A stretch of 64,000 nt of DNA. Source: Nocardioides insulae DSM 17944. Lineage in GTDB: Bacteria > Actinomycetota > Actinomycetes > Propionibacteriales > Nocardioidaceae. The notes below the pieces were generated by a model. The model made no database searches. It saw only the letters and a list, made by a program, of their open reading frames with translations, and was not told the origin of the DNA. Location: positions 186,001 through 250,000 of the forward strand of contig NZ_KE383929.1 in assembly GCF_000422825.1 (NCBI RefSeq), read 5' to 3'. Position numbers and translations under genes: made by a program. Numbering within the stretch: position 1 is the stretch's first letter; each line of letters begins with the position of its first letter. This document shows positions 43,760-56,283 of this stretch, in pieces.

Positions 43760-43765
43760 TACGCT
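43760..43765 (+). promoter_or_regulatory. -10 hexamer TACGCT, leaderless promoter of the GNAT gene
   Basis: TACGCT, 6 nt before ATG 43772. Confidence 0.4.
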
Positions 43766-43771
43766 CCTCCC

Positions 43772-44305
43772 ATGCCTGACACCGGCCAGATCCGCCTGCG
43801 TCCCATCGACGAGGGCGACCTCGATCTCCTCGAGCGCCTGCACGAGGACCCGGTCGAGGCGGGCGAGCACGACTTCTACGGTTTCCGGCACCCCGGCCGG
43901 CTCCGTCGACTGTGGTTCGAGGAGGGCTTCCTCTCCCCCACCGGTGGGCGCCTGGCGATCGCCGACGCAGCCGGCAGGTTCCTGGGCGAGGTGCAGTGGC
44001 ACGAGGTGTTCCAGGGACCGGCCTCGCCGTGCTGGAACATCGGCATCGCCCTGCTGAGCTCCGAGCGCGGCCGCGGGGTGGGCACGCAGGCCCAGGTCCA
44101 GCTGGCCGACTACCTGTTCGCACACACCCGGGTGAACCGCATCGAGGCCAGCACCGACCGGGACAACCTGGCCGAACAGCGCTCCCTCGAGCGGGCCGGA
44201 TTCACCCGGGAGGGGATCCTGCGGGGTGCCTGCTTCCGCGCCGGTGAGTGGCGAGACATGGTGATGTACGCGGTGCTGCGCTCGGACCGCCCCACGTCCG
44301 GGTGA
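43772..44305 (+). CDS. GNAT family N-acetyltransferase
   Basis: A 177-residue protein of the RimJ/RimL type: IRLRPIDEGDLDLLERLHEDP at the start, WNIGIALLSSERGRGVGTQAQ (acetyl-CoA pyrophosphate loop R-G-x-G-x-G/A), then NRIEASTDRDNLAEQRSLERAGF and EGILRGACFRAGEWRDMVMY. It acetylates an amino group of a small molecule or a protein N-terminus; target unknown. Convergent with metH. Confidence 0.87.
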   Translation: MPDTGQIRLRPIDEGDLDLLERLHEDPVEAGEHDFYGFRHPGRLRRLWFEEGFLSPTGGRLAIADAAGRFLGEVQWHEVFQGPASPCWNIGIALLSSERGRGVGTQAQVQLADYLFAHTRVNRIEASTDRDNLAEQRSLERAGFTREGILRGACFRAGEWRDMVMYAVLRSDRPTSG

Positions 44306-44326
44306 GCCCGCAGGTCTCCTCCCGGG

Positions 44327-44356
44327 CTCGTTCGGCCCGTCCATCCGGCCGACGAG
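44327..44356. terminator. Hairpin between GNAT gene and metH
   Basis: CTCGTTCGGCC and GGCCGACGAG pair with one bulged T around a 9-nt loop, between two convergent genes. No T-tract. Confidence 0.45.
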
Positions 44357-44430
44357 GTGACCGGGATTCTCGCCCCGGGAACGGCATTTTCGGCCCCGGA
44401 ACCATCCCGACGCTCCGCCGCCAGTGAGGC

Positions 44431-48189
<3,759 letters not shown>

Positions 48190-48365
48190 GGCGCGGTCTC
48201 CTTCAGTGGCGGTCCGACCATACGGCGGGCGACGCGTCCAGCGTAGGCGGCGGCGTCCGCGGGACGGACTTCGTTCCCGAATCCTGACACCGATTCCGAG
48301 GCACCCCGAAATCCGCTCGGGGCCACTACCGGTGCCGCCTTGCCACGACGGGCAGGTGCGTCTCC

Positions 48366-48371
48366 TAGGCT
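48366..48371 (+). promoter_or_regulatory. -10 hexamer TAGGCT, leaderless promoter of the PAC2 gene
   Basis: TAGGCT, 6 nt before GTG 48378. Confidence 0.5.
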
Positions 48372-48377
48372 GGTCGG

Positions 48378-49226
48378 GTGATCGAGATCGAGGAAGCGCC
48401 GGACCTCATCGACCCGGTGGTCATCACCGCCTTCGAGGGCTGGAACGACGCCGCGGACGCCGCCTCCGGAGTGCTGGACCACCTGCTCGACGTCTGGCAG
48501 GCCCGGGTGGTGGGTGCGGTGGACCCCGAGGACTTCTACGACTTCCAGGTGAACCGCCCGCACGTGGGTATCGACGATGCCGGCATGCACAAGCTCACCT
48601 GGCCGAGCACGCAGATCTCGGTGGCCTCCCCACCCGGTCTCGGTCGTGACGTCGTCCTGATCCGCGGGATCGAGCCGAACATGCGGTGGCGGCAGTTCTG
48701 CGCGGAACTGCTGGCCGCCTGCGAGGAGCTGGACGCGCAGCTGGTGATCACCCTGGGGGCGCTGCTCTCGGACACGCCCCACACCCGCCCGATCCCCGTC
48801 ACCGGATCGGCCAGCGAACCCGAGCTCGTCGACCGGCTGCACCTCGAGCAGTCCTCCTACGAGGGACCCACCGGCATCGTCGGGGTCTTCCAGGACGCCT
48901 GCACGAAGCTGGACATGCCCTCGGTCAGCTATTGGGCTGCGGTTCCCCACTACGTCGCCCAGCCGCCGTGCCCCAAGGCGACGCTGGCGCTGCTCGGTCG
49001 GCTCGAGGAGCTGCTCCAGTGCAGCATCCCGCTCGGCGACCTGCCCGACGACGCACGGGCCTGGGAGCGTGGCGTCGACGAACTCGCCGAGGACGACGAG
49101 GACGTGGCGGAGTACGTGCGCGCCCTCGAGGAGAGCCGCGACACGGCCGAGCTCCCCGAGGCCTCCGGCGAGGCGATCGCCCGCGAGTTCGAGCGCTACC
49201 TGAAGCGTCGCCAGGGCGACGCCTGA
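48378..49226 (+). CDS. PAC2 family protein
   Basis: A 282-residue protein of the PAC2 (proteasome assembly chaperone-like) family: [23 protein letters not shown] at the start (in part), [17 protein letters not shown], and [17 protein letters not shown]. Bacterial members have no proven function despite the name. The C-terminal 60 residues are acidic and helical. It ends convergent with mshC; a hairpin (49225-49255) begins at its stop codon. Its position next to the mshC group is conserved in actinobacteria. Confidence 0.88.
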   Translation: MIEIEEAPDLIDPVVITAFEGWNDAADAASGVLDHLLDVWQARVVGAVDPEDFYDFQVNRPHVGIDDAGMHKLTWPSTQISVASPPGLGRDVVLIRGIEPNMRWRQFCAELLAACEELDAQLVITLGALLSDTPHTRPIPVTGSASEPELVDRLHLEQSSYEGPTGIVGVFQDACTKLDMPSVSYWAAVPHYVAQPPCPKATLALLGRLEELLQCSIPLGDLPDDARAWERGVDELAEDDEDVAEYVRALEESRDTAELPEASGEAIAREFERYLKRRQGDA

Positions 49227-49255
49227 GCCAGGCCACCGCTCGGCGGTGGTGGCTC
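49225..49255. terminator. Hairpin at the end of the PAC2 gene
   Basis: GAGCCA-GG-CCACCG, loop CTCGG, CGGTGG-TGGCTC: a 12-bp stem with a two-base bulge, starting inside the stop codon region, between convergent genes. Confidence 0.5.
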
Positions 49256-49279
49256 AGGGGTGGCTCAGGGGTGGCTCAG
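49250..49279. repeat. Short tandem repeat, 11-bp unit
   Basis: TGGCTCAGGGG occurs 2.7 times head to tail. The first unit is the right arm of the adjacent hairpin. The core TGGCTCAGGG also occurs near 6258, again between convergent genes. Confidence 0.6.
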
Positions 49280-49310
49280 CCCCGATCGGTCCGGCGAGCG
49301 CCGGACAGGA

Positions 49311-50552
49311 TCACAGACGCAGGCCCAGTGCGGCGTCGAGCATGGTCGCCACGGCGACGGTGGCATCGGGATCGCTGGCGTCGGCGAGATGTCCGGCCCG
49401 GCCGAGGGTCTGGTCGACCCAGGTCTGTACCCGCTCCACCGCGCTCGGAGCATCGAGGTCGTCGGCCAGTGCCGCGAGCACGTCGGCCACGACCGGGGCG
49501 GAGGGGGCACCCGCGCCGAGGGCCAGGGCCTGGCGCCACTGCGCGATCGTGTCGACCGAGGCGAACAGCTGGTCGTCGGTCCACTCCCAGTCGGTGCGGT
49601 AGTGATGCCGCAGGAGGGTCAGACGGATCGCCATCGGGTCGATGTCGGCGTTGCGCAGGGCGGAGACGAAGACCAGATTGCCGCGCGACTTGGACATCTT
49701 CTCGCCGAGGTAGCCGACCATGCCGGCATGGCTGTAGAGCTGCGCGAAGCGCTCGCCCGGCCGGGCGACCTGGACGTGGCCGGCACAGATCTCGTGGTGC
49801 GGGAAGACGAGGTCCGACCCGCCGGCCTGGACGGTGAACCCGGTGCCGAGGGCGTCCAGGGCGATCGCCGCGCACTCGATGTGCCAGCCGGGGCGACCCC
49901 GCCCGAACGGGCTCTCCCAGGCCGGCTCGTCCGGCCGCTCGGCGCGCCAGACCAGCGCGTCGAGGGGGTCCTTCTTCCCTGCCCGCTCGGGGTCGCCGCC
50001 CCGCTCGGCGAAGAGTTCCAGCATGACGTCGCGGACCAGCCCCGACTCCTCGCCGAAGGCCGCGTCGGCGGTGACCGAGAAGTACAGGTCGTCGTCGACC
50101 CGATAGACCGCGCCGGCCTCCTGCAACTGCTGGATCAGGGTGATCACCAGCGGGATCGACTCGACCGCACCGGTGAAGGTCTGCGGGGGCAGCACCCGCA
50201 GAGCGGCCATGTCCTGCCGGTAGAGCTCGGTCTCGCGCTCGGCCAGTTCTACCCAGTCGACCCCGACCTTGTCGGCACGCTCCAGGAGCGGGTCGTCCAC
50301 ATCGGTGACGTTGTGGGCGTAGTGGACCGCGTGACCGGCGTTGCGCCAGGCGCGGTGCAGCAGGTCGAAGGCCACGTAGGTGTTGGCGTGGCCCATGTGG
50401 GTGGCGTCGTACGGCGTGATCCCGCAGACGTAGAGCCCGGCGGTCCCCTCGGGCCGGGTCTCGACCCGTCCACGGCTGGAGGTGTCGTAGAGCGTCACCT
50501 CCGGCCCCTGGACAGGCAGCTTCGGGAACTCCGGGGCAGGCCAGGCACGCAT
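49311..50552 (-). CDS. mshC: Cysteine--1-D-myo-inosityl 2-amino-2-deoxy-alpha-D-glucopyranoside ligase
   Basis: A 413-residue class I synthetase-like enzyme for the third step of mycothiol synthesis, which joins cysteine to GlcN-inositol at the expense of ATP. Motifs: zinc and substrate cysteine in [18 protein letters not shown] (HIGH-type HMGH), [16 protein letters not shown] and KMSKSRGN. It differs from CysS by its opening [12 protein letters not shown] and its shorter C-terminus. TAGAGT 6 nt before the ATG. Mycothiol ties in with the SigR-type promoter seen before rbpA. Confidence 0.95.
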   Translation of the reverse strand: MRAWPAPEFPKLPVQGPEVTLYDTSSRGRVETRPEGTAGLYVCGITPYDATHMGHANTYVAFDLLHRAWRNAGHAVHYAHNVTDVDDPLLERADKVGVDWVELAERETELYRQDMAALRVLPPQTFTGAVESIPLVITLIQQLQEAGAVYRVDDDLYFSVTADAAFGEESGLVRDVMLELFAERGGDPERAGKKDPLDALVWRAERPDEPAWESPFGRGRPGWHIECAAIALDALGTGFTVQAGGSDLVFPHHEICAGHVQVARPGERFAQLYSHAGMVGYLGEKMSKSRGNLVFVSALRNADIDPMAIRLTLLRHHYRTDWEWTDDQLFASVDTIAQWRQALALGAGAPSAPVVADVLAALADDLDAPSAVERVQTWVDQTLGRAGHLADASDPDATVAVATMLDAALGLRL

Positions 50553-50558
50553 GCCCGC

Positions 50559-50564
50559 ACTCTA
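50559..50564 (-). promoter_or_regulatory. -10 hexamer TAGAGT, leaderless promoter of mshC
   Basis: Reverse-strand TAGAGT, 6 nt before ATG 50552. Confidence 0.5.
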
Positions 50565-50608
50565 CTGGCGCGCGCCCAACGCGCAGAATGCTGTCCGCGT
50601 CCGGGGCC

Positions 50609-51412
50609 TCAGAAGGGCGGCCAGGGGATCGGCGGCCACTCACCGGTCGGGATCGGCAGGGTGCCCTCCTGCAGTAGTGCCACGCACCGGCGTTCCAGCG
50701 CGTCGAGGTCGGGGTCGGCGAGCAGGGGGGCCAGCGACTCCCCAAGGTCACCGGCCAGCGCCACGAGTACGGCGGTGACCGCGTCGCGCTCGTCCTCTGA
50801 GATCGGTTCGCCCGCCCAACCCCACAGCACCGTACGCAGCTTGGGCTCCCGGTGGAAGGCGATCCCGTGGTCGATCCCCCAGCGGTGGCCGGCCTGCCCC
50901 TCCAGGACGTGCCCGCCCTTGCGGTCGGCGTTGTTGATGATGGTGTCGAGCACGGCGATCCGGCGAAGCGCCGGGGTGTCCTCGTGGATCAGGGAGATCG
51001 GACGGTCCTCGGCGTCGAGGCCGTCGAATACGTGGAGGTAGCCCTCCGGGGTACGCCCCTCGGGCACCAGGGTCACGGCCTCGTGCTCGTCGGCAGTGTC
51101 GATCCAGCGCTGGACCATGCCGGGCCCGTGCGGCCCCTCACGCAGCCATGTGGTGGGCACCAGTCCCCAGCCGGTGGCCTCGGAGACCCGGTAGGCGGCC
51201 ACCTCCCGGCGGGCCAGATTGCCCTCGGGAAAGTCCCACAGCGGGCGCTCACCGGCGATCGGCTTGTAGACCACCGTGACCTCGCCGATGGTGCCCACGA
51301 AGGTGGCGTTGGACGCGGGCATCACTCGGCCGTGCAGGCGGAGTTCACCCTCGGCGAGATCGACGTCGCCCCCTTCTTCCCACCCGGGATCCGCTCCGAA
51401 CGGGTCGGTCAC
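50609..51412 (-). CDS. SCO1664 family protein (phosphatidylinositol kinase-like fold)
   Basis: A 267-residue protein of the family named after Streptomyces SCO1664. It has a kinase-like layout: VVYKPIAGERPLWDFP (ATP-lysine area), AYRVSEATGWGLVPTTW, then VLDTIINNADRKGGHVLEG and WGIDHGIAFH, which resemble the catalytic and metal loops of PI3/4-kinase-like proteins. Activity is unproven. GTG 51412 starts 5 nt after the DUF3090 stop, so the two are coupled; a longer in-frame start at 51463 overlaps DUF3090. Confidence 0.82.
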   Translation of the reverse strand: MTDPFGADPGWEEGGDVDLAEGELRLHGRVMPASNATFVGTIGEVTVVYKPIAGERPLWDFPEGNLARREVAAYRVSEATGWGLVPTTWLREGPHGPGMVQRWIDTADEHEAVTLVPEGRTPEGYLHVFDGLDAEDRPISLIHEDTPALRRIAVLDTIINNADRKGGHVLEGQAGHRWGIDHGIAFHREPKLRTVLWGWAGEPISEDERDAVTAVLVALAGDLGESLAPLLADPDLDALERRCVALLQEGTLPIPTGEWPPIPWPPF

Positions 51413-51416
51413 CGGG

Positions 51417-52016
51417 TCACTCCCCGGAGGGATCACGGCGCTTGAAACCGTTGGCCCGCACACACAGGTGTCCCTGGGGGTCGACCGGCCGGCCGCAGAA
51501 GGGGCAGTCGGGACGCCCCGCCCCGATCACCTGCCGGGCCCGCTTGACGAAGGACCGAGCCGCCGCCGGCGGCATCCGCACGATGACGAGTTCCTCCGGT
51601 TCGTCCTCGGCCTCGGCCAGCGCGGCGATCTCCTCCCCCGTCACCGACTCCTCGGGGTCCACCAGGGTGACCTCGGTGAGGGGAAGCACCTCGATGACCA
51701 CCCGCTCGTCACCGGGATCCCAGGAGAGCGTGAGGGTGCCGACCTGGAACTCCTCCTCGATCGGCTGCTCCAACGGGTCGTTGTCGTCCATGTCCCACGG
51801 CGCCACGGCCGGCACGACCGTCGTCGAGGAACGCATCACCTCGTCGAGGAGTTCGTCGATGCGCTCGGCAAGGGCTGCCACGTGCTGCTTCTCGCAGGCG
51901 ACACTGACCATGCGGGGGCCGCTGCGCGCCTGCAGGAAGAACGCCCGCGCGCCGGGCTCGCCGACGGTGCCGACCACGAATCGCTCGGGCGGATCGAATG
52001 AATGCACGACTGGCAT
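51417..52016 (-). CDS. DUF3090 family protein
   Basis: A 199-residue protein of unknown function. It opens VHSFDPPERFVVGTVGEPGARAF (in part) and ends in a treble-clef-like zinc motif CPFCGRPVDPQGHLC followed by RANG. This matches the DUF3090 family found next to mshC and a phosphatase across actinobacteria. The middle is acidic. TAGGGT 7 nt before the ATG. Confidence 0.86.
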   Translation of the reverse strand: MPVVHSFDPPERFVVGTVGEPGARAFFLQARSGPRMVSVACEKQHVAALAERIDELLDEVMRSSTTVVPAVAPWDMDDNDPLEQPIEEEFQVGTLTLSWDPGDERVVIEVLPLTEVTLVDPEESVTGEEIAALAEAEDEPEELVIVRMPPAAARSFVKRARQVIGAGRPDCPFCGRPVDPQGHLCVRANGFKRRDPSGE

Positions 52017-52023
52017 GCCCCCC

Positions 52024-52029
52024 ACCCTA
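52024..52029 (-). promoter_or_regulatory. -10 hexamer TAGGGT, leaderless promoter of the DUF3090 gene
   Basis: Reverse-strand TAGGGT, 7 nt before ATG 52016. Confidence 0.45.
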
Positions 52030-52246
52030 GGCAACCGCTGATCGATCCAGTGCGTTGCGCGCCGCGATGCGGTACGCCGACGGCGCCGGGCTCGCGGACG
52101 GGCTCCGACATGCCCTCGCTCCCGAGGCTTGCCGGACGCGCTCGCCGCGCGCGGCTCGCGACGCCGCCGTCGATCCGCCTCTCCGGAGAAGGCAGGGGTG
52201 AGCGTGCTGGGGGCACGCCCGCACCTGCCGGCCGACAAGACTCTAG

Positions 52247-52975
52247 TCAGGACGCCCCGAGTCCGGGTCCGGCGCCTCCACCGACCACGGCGTCGCCGGC
52301 CGCGGCCGCCCCGGCCGCATCGTCCGGCTCCTCGGTGCGCGCGGCCAGCCAGTCCAGGCTGCCCCGATGCGTGTTGGAACCGAGCACCAGCGGGCGCGCC
52401 TCGGTGTAGCGCACCACCGACAGGGACGCCGGGTCCACGTGCAGCCGCTGGAACAGGTCCAGATGCATACCGAGCGCGTCCGCCAGGATCGCCTTGATCA
52501 GGTCGCCGTGACTCACCGCCAGCCACACCGCGGCGGCGCCGTGCGCGGCCTCGACCTCGGCGTCGTGTCGGCGTACGGCCTCGACCGCACGGGCCTGCAT
52601 CGCCGCCAGGGACTCGCCCCCCGGGAAGACCGCCGCCGAGGGCTGGCTCTGCACCACCCGCCACAACGGCTCCTTGGTGAGTGCGGAGAGGGCGCGGCCC
52701 TGCCAGTCGCCGTAGTCGCACTCGGCAAGTCCCGGCTCGGTCCGGATCTCGGCGTCCTCCCCACGGGCCGCGAGCACGAGTTCGGTGGTCCGGCGGCACC
52801 GCTCCAGAGGGCTGGAGACCACCCGGGCCAGGGGCACGCCGACGGTCCGCTCCCCCGCCCGACGGGCCTGCTCACGACCGGTGTCGTCCAGGTCCACACC
52901 CGGCATCCGTCCCGCGAGGATCCCCCCGGTGTTGGCGGTGGATCGGCCGTGGCGGAGCAGGATCACGGTGGCCAT
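52247..52975 (-). CDS. Histidine phosphatase, MSMEG_4193 type
   Basis: A 242-residue phosphoglycerate-mutase-like phosphatase with LLRHGRSTANTGGILAGRMPG at the start (RHG acceptor, given in part), SPLERCRRTTEL and the second histidine in WLAVSHGDLIKAIL. It is the phosphatase that accompanies DUF3090 and mshC in actinobacteria. ATG 52975 is preferred to the in-frame GTG 52984 because that GTG overlaps the -10 hexamer TAGGGT. The 230-bp gap after the gene, before DUF3090, shows nothing I can name. Confidence 0.86.
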   Translation of the reverse strand: MATVILLRHGRSTANTGGILAGRMPGVDLDDTGREQARRAGERTVGVPLARVVSSPLERCRRTTELVLAARGEDAEIRTEPGLAECDYGDWQGRALSALTKEPLWRVVQSQPSAAVFPGGESLAAMQARAVEAVRRHDAEVEAAHGAAAVWLAVSHGDLIKAILADALGMHLDLFQRLHVDPASLSVVRYTEARPLVLGSNTHRGSLDWLAARTEEPDDAAGAAAAGDAVVGGGAGPGLGAS

Positions 52976-52982
52976 GTCGCTC

Positions 52983-52988
52983 ACCCTA
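52983..52988 (-). promoter_or_regulatory. -10 hexamer TAGGGT, leaderless promoter of the phosphatase
   Basis: Reverse-strand TAGGGT, 7 nt before ATG 52975; only 18 bp from the opposing corA -10. Confidence 0.45.
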
Positions 52989-53006
52989 CGGGAGTCCGGC
53001 GACGCC

Positions 53007-53012
53007 TACCGT
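53007..53012 (+). promoter_or_regulatory. -10 hexamer TACCGT, leaderless promoter of corA
   Basis: TACCGT, 6 nt before GTG 53019. It settles the corA start. Confidence 0.45.
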
Positions 53013-53018
53013 AGGTCC

Positions 53019-53993
53019 GTGATCGTCGACAGCGGCCTGTACCGAGGCGGACGGCGCATCGTCCCGAGCACCGCGCCGCACCGGATCCCCGACCTGCGAG
53101 CGGGCGTGCGGGAGCCGGGCGACTTCGTCTGGCTGGGCCTGCACGACCCCGGCGAGGACGAGGTCGCCCGGGTCGCCGAGGAGTTCGAGTTGCACCCGCT
53201 CGCGGTCGAGGATGCGCTCTCGGCCCACCAGCGGCCCAAGCTCGAGCAGTACGGCGACACCCTCTTCCTGGTGCTCAAGACCTTGCGCTACGCCGCCGAC
53301 GACACGGTCGAGACCGGCGAGATCTCGGTCTTCCTCGGTAAGGATTTCGTGGTGACCGTGCGGCATGGTCCCGGGATGCCGTTGGGTGCGGCCCGGGCGG
53401 CTCTCGACGGTCGGATCGCCACCGGTGGGCTGGGGCCCTCGGCCGCGGTGCACGCCGTCGTGGACCTGGTCGTGGACGGCTATCTCGAGGTCGTTGCGGA
53501 CCTGATGACCGACGTCGACGAGGTGGAGACCTCGGTCTTCTCCCCGCAGCGCACCAAGGACTCGACCCGGATCTACACCCTGCGCCGCGAGCTCGCGGAG
53601 GTACGCCGAGCGGTCCAGCCGCTGCTGGAGCCGATCCAGCGGTTCGCCTCGGGTGGCGTCTACGTGGACGCCGGCGTCGAGCCGTTCTTCCGCGACGTGC
53701 TCGACCATCTCACCCGGGCGGCGGACACCGTCGACTCGCTGGAGACGCTGCTGTCCGGGGCGTTCGACGCCCATCTGGCGCAGCTCAGCCTTCAGCAGAA
53801 CGAGGACATGCGACGGATCTCGGCCGGGGCCGCCCTGATCGTCGTACCCACCCTCATCGCGGGGGTCTACGGCATGAACTTCAGGGTCATGCCCGAGCTC
53901 GACTGGGCCTTCGGCTATCCCTACGCCCTGATCCTCATGGCCGCGACGGTGGTCGGATTGTGGATCTTCTTCCGTCGTTCCGGCTGGTTCTGA
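53019..53993 (+). CDS. corA: Magnesium/cobalt transporter CorA
   Basis: A 324-residue CorA. A large cytoplasmic domain (FVWLGLHDPGEDEVARVAEEF, HPLAVEDAL) leads into a long helix and two C-terminal membrane helices joined by the signature YGMNF. The last residues FRRSGWF are typical. It is a pentameric Mg2+ channel. The stop codon lies in a 10-bp direct repeat TTCTGAGCGC (53988-53997 and 54000-54009). Divergent from the phosphatase with 43 bp between starts. Confidence 0.93.
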   Translation: MIVDSGLYRGGRRIVPSTAPHRIPDLRAGVREPGDFVWLGLHDPGEDEVARVAEEFELHPLAVEDALSAHQRPKLEQYGDTLFLVLKTLRYAADDTVETGEISVFLGKDFVVTVRHGPGMPLGAARAALDGRIATGGLGPSAAVHAVVDLVVDGYLEVVADLMTDVDEVETSVFSPQRTKDSTRIYTLRRELAEVRRAVQPLLEPIQRFASGGVYVDAGVEPFFRDVLDHLTRAADTVDSLETLLSGAFDAHLAQLSLQQNEDMRRISAGAALIVVPTLIAGVYGMNFRVMPELDWAFGYPYALILMAATVVGLWIFFRRSGWF

Positions 53994-54027
53994 GCGCGCT
54001 TCTGAGCGCCCTTCCAGGCAGGCCGGA

Positions 54028-54849
54028 TCAGGCCTGGAGCACGCCGGTGGACACCAGCACGAGCGTCGCCCCGCCGAGGAGGATCCGGTAGATGACGAAG
54101 GGCAGGTAGGAGTGGGTGGAGATGTAGCGCAGCAGCCACGCGATCGCGGCGTACCCCACGGCGAAGGAGACCAGGGTGGCCAGGATGGTGGGCCCCCAGC
54201 CGTAGCTGTTGTCGCCGTGCGGGATCTCGGGGAGCTCGAAGAGGCCGGCGGAGAACACCGCGGGGATGGCGAGCAGGAAGGCGTAACGGGTGGCGGTGGC
54301 CCGCTCGTAACCGAGGAGGCGACCGGCCGAGATGGTGGCCCCCGAGCGCGAGACGCCCGGGATGAGTGCCAGCGCCTGCCCGAACCCCATGAACACGGCA
54401 TCGCGCAGGTTGAGCTGCTTGAGCTCCTTGACGTTGCGGCCGTACCGGTCGGCCAGACCGAGCACGATGCCGAAGACGATCAGGGTGGTGCCGATCAGCC
54501 ACAGGCTGCGGAACTCGGACTCGATGGTGTCCTTGAGGGTGACGCCGAGGATCCCGATCGGGATCGAGCCCACGATGATGTACCACCCCATCCGGGCGTC
54601 CAGGTGACCGCGTAGCTCCGGTGTGTAGAGGCTGCGGATCCAGGTGACCGCGATCCGCCAGATGTCGCGCCAGAAGAACAGCATCACCGCCACCTCGGTG
54701 CCGATCTGGATCACCGCGGTGAACGCAGCACCGGGATCACCCCAGCCGAACAGCTCCGGGAAGATCCGCAGGTGGGCGCTGGAGGAGATCGGCAAGAACT
54801 CGGTCAGACCCTGGATCAGGCCCAGGACGATCGCTTGCAGGTAATCCAT
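54028..54849 (-). CDS. uppP: Undecaprenyl-diphosphate phosphatase
   Basis: A 273-residue BacA/UppP membrane protein with eight or so helices. The first conserved motif is LIQGLTEFLPISSSAHL with the catalytic glutamate. The second is PGVSRSGATIS with the arginine. It recycles the undecaprenyl carrier needed for wall polymers and gives bacitracin tolerance when abundant. A weak hairpin (54014-54037) overlaps its 3' end. Confidence 0.94.
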   Translation of the reverse strand: MDYLQAIVLGLIQGLTEFLPISSSAHLRIFPELFGWGDPGAAFTAVIQIGTEVAVMLFFWRDIWRIAVTWIRSLYTPELRGHLDARMGWYIIVGSIPIGILGVTLKDTIESEFRSLWLIGTTLIVFGIVLGLADRYGRNVKELKQLNLRDAVFMGFGQALALIPGVSRSGATISAGRLLGYERATATRYAFLLAIPAVFSAGLFELPEIPHGDNSYGWGPTILATLVSFAVGYAAIAWLLRYISTHSYLPFVIYRILLGGATLVLVSTGVLQA

Positions 54850-54995
54850 CGACTGCTCTCTACTCGAGGTGGTGACGCCGGCCCGGCCTGCGACGAACGC
54901 CTCGGTGAGGTCGTCCGCGCGCCGTCGGGCCCCGCGAAGCCTACGTGGTCACCGGCCAGCGGCGAGCCACCGTCGGGCGATGTCGAGCGGGCGGC

Positions 54996-55001
54996 TATCT
55001 T
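54996..55001 (+). promoter_or_regulatory. -10 hexamer TATCTT, leaderless promoter of the aldo/keto reductase
   Basis: TATCTT, 7 nt before ATG 55009. Confidence 0.45.
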
Positions 55002-55008
55002 CACCCCC

Positions 55009-55953
55009 ATGCAGTTGCGACCTCTGGGAGCCACCGGGCTGAAGGTCTCGCGTCTCGGGCTCGGCACGATGACCTGGGGCCGGGCCACCGATGAGCACGA
55101 CGCCCGTGACCAGTTGATCGCCTTCGTCGAGGCCGGGGGCACCCTGATCGACTCCGCCTCCGGGTACGCCGACGGTGGTGCCGAGCGCATGATCGGTTCC
55201 CTGCTCGGTGACGTCGTCGCCCGCGACGACGTCGTCCTGGCCACCAAGGCCGGGATCGCCCGGCATCGCGGACGACGGGAGATCAACGCCTCCCGCGGCC
55301 ATCTGCTGCGCAGCCTGGACACCTCGCTGGCCCGGCTCGGCACCGACCACGTCGATCTGTGGCAGGTGCACGTGTGGGACGACACCGTGCCGATCGAGGA
55401 GACCCTGGGTGCGCTGGACACCGCGCTCAGCACGGGTCGGGCGGCGTACGTCGGGATCTCCAACTACACCGGCTGGCAGACCGCGCAGGCGGCGACCTGG
55501 CAGCGCGCCGTACCGGGGCGGGCGACGCTGGCCTCCACGCAGGTGCAGTACTCCCTGCTCGCCCGCGAGGTGGAGTACGACGTACTGCCTGCTTGTGCCG
55601 CGCTGGGGCTCGGTGTCCTGGCCTGGTCACCGCTGGCCGGCGGGGCGCTGACCGGCAAGTACCGCGGCGGCACTCCCGCCGATTCGCGGGGTGCCCAGCG
55701 CGACTTCACCGGCCGGATCGAGTCCTATCTCGATGCCCGCGGCCGCGGGATCATCGAGTCGGTCGCCCGTGCCGCCGAGGGCCTGGACTGGCATCCGCTC
55801 CAGGTGGCCCTCGCGTGGGTGCGCGATCGGCCGGGTGTGACCGCACCCATCCTGGGCGCCCGCAATGCCGCCCAGCTGCGTCTCGGACTGGCCACCGACG
55901 GCCTCGTCCTCCCACCGGAGATCGTCGCCGCTCTCGATGACGTCTCCGCATGA
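55009..55953 (+). CDS. Aldo/keto reductase
   Basis: A 314-residue NADPH-dependent (beta/alpha)8 reductase: LKVSRLGLGTMTWG, LIDSASGYADGGAE (catalytic Asp and Tyr), VVLATKAGIA with the lysine, VDLWQVHVWDD with the His, and the cofactor tail IPILGARNAAQL-like segment (TAPILGARNAAQL). It belongs to the branch related to YajO and KAB subunits. Substrate unknown. Longer in-frame starts are rejected because of the leaderless promoter. Confidence 0.88.
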   Translation: MQLRPLGATGLKVSRLGLGTMTWGRATDEHDARDQLIAFVEAGGTLIDSASGYADGGAERMIGSLLGDVVARDDVVLATKAGIARHRGRREINASRGHLLRSLDTSLARLGTDHVDLWQVHVWDDTVPIEETLGALDTALSTGRAAYVGISNYTGWQTAQAATWQRAVPGRATLASTQVQYSLLAREVEYDVLPACAALGLGVLAWSPLAGGALTGKYRGGTPADSRGAQRDFTGRIESYLDARGRGIIESVARAAEGLDWHPLQVALAWVRDRPGVTAPILGARNAAQLRLGLATDGLVLPPEIVAALDDVSA

Positions 55954-56037
55954 CCACCGGATCCGCCCAGCGAGGGAATAGGCTGCCCGGAACCTGAGGC
56001 AGCGACCCAGGCCCCACGACAACAGGAGGTACTCACC

Positions 56038-56256
56038 TTGGCCCGACACGATCGGCGGCCGCCGGCGCGTGGTGTGGAGTGGGAGTTCGACCGGGTCACC
56101 TTCGACCGCGAGTTCCCCAGAGGCGTGGTGACCAAGCTGCTCGTCGAGCGGGCCGAGCACGGGGGCTGGGAGCTGGATCGGGTGCGCATCACCTCCGACG
56201 GCACCCGCCGGGTGGTCCTGCGCCGCAAGATCATCCGGGCGGTCCGCACCGCCTGA
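56038..56256 (+). CDS. DUF5703 family small protein
   Basis: A 72-residue protein with a strongly patterned core (VEWEFDRVTF, GGWELDRVRIT, RRVVLRRKIIRA), mostly beta-strand by sequence. It matches the DUF5703 family, which is common in actinobacteria and has no known role. The TTG start has AGGAGG 9 nt upstream. A TAGGCT hexamer near 55979 could be its -10, with a leader of about 50 nt. Confidence 0.78.
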   Translation: MARHDRRPPARGVEWEFDRVTFDREFPRGVVTKLLVERAEHGGWELDRVRITSDGTRRVVLRRKIIRAVRTA

Positions 56257-56283
56257 GGCGGAGCGAGAGGAGGTCACCGGGCA

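Noticed and set aside
48190..48377. Cobalamin riboswitch before metH
   Set aside because: The reverse strand has GCCACTG and GGAGACC close together near 48195-48215, which recall parts of the B12 riboswitch, but they are only a few bases apart instead of tens of bases, and the rest of the conserved core is missing.
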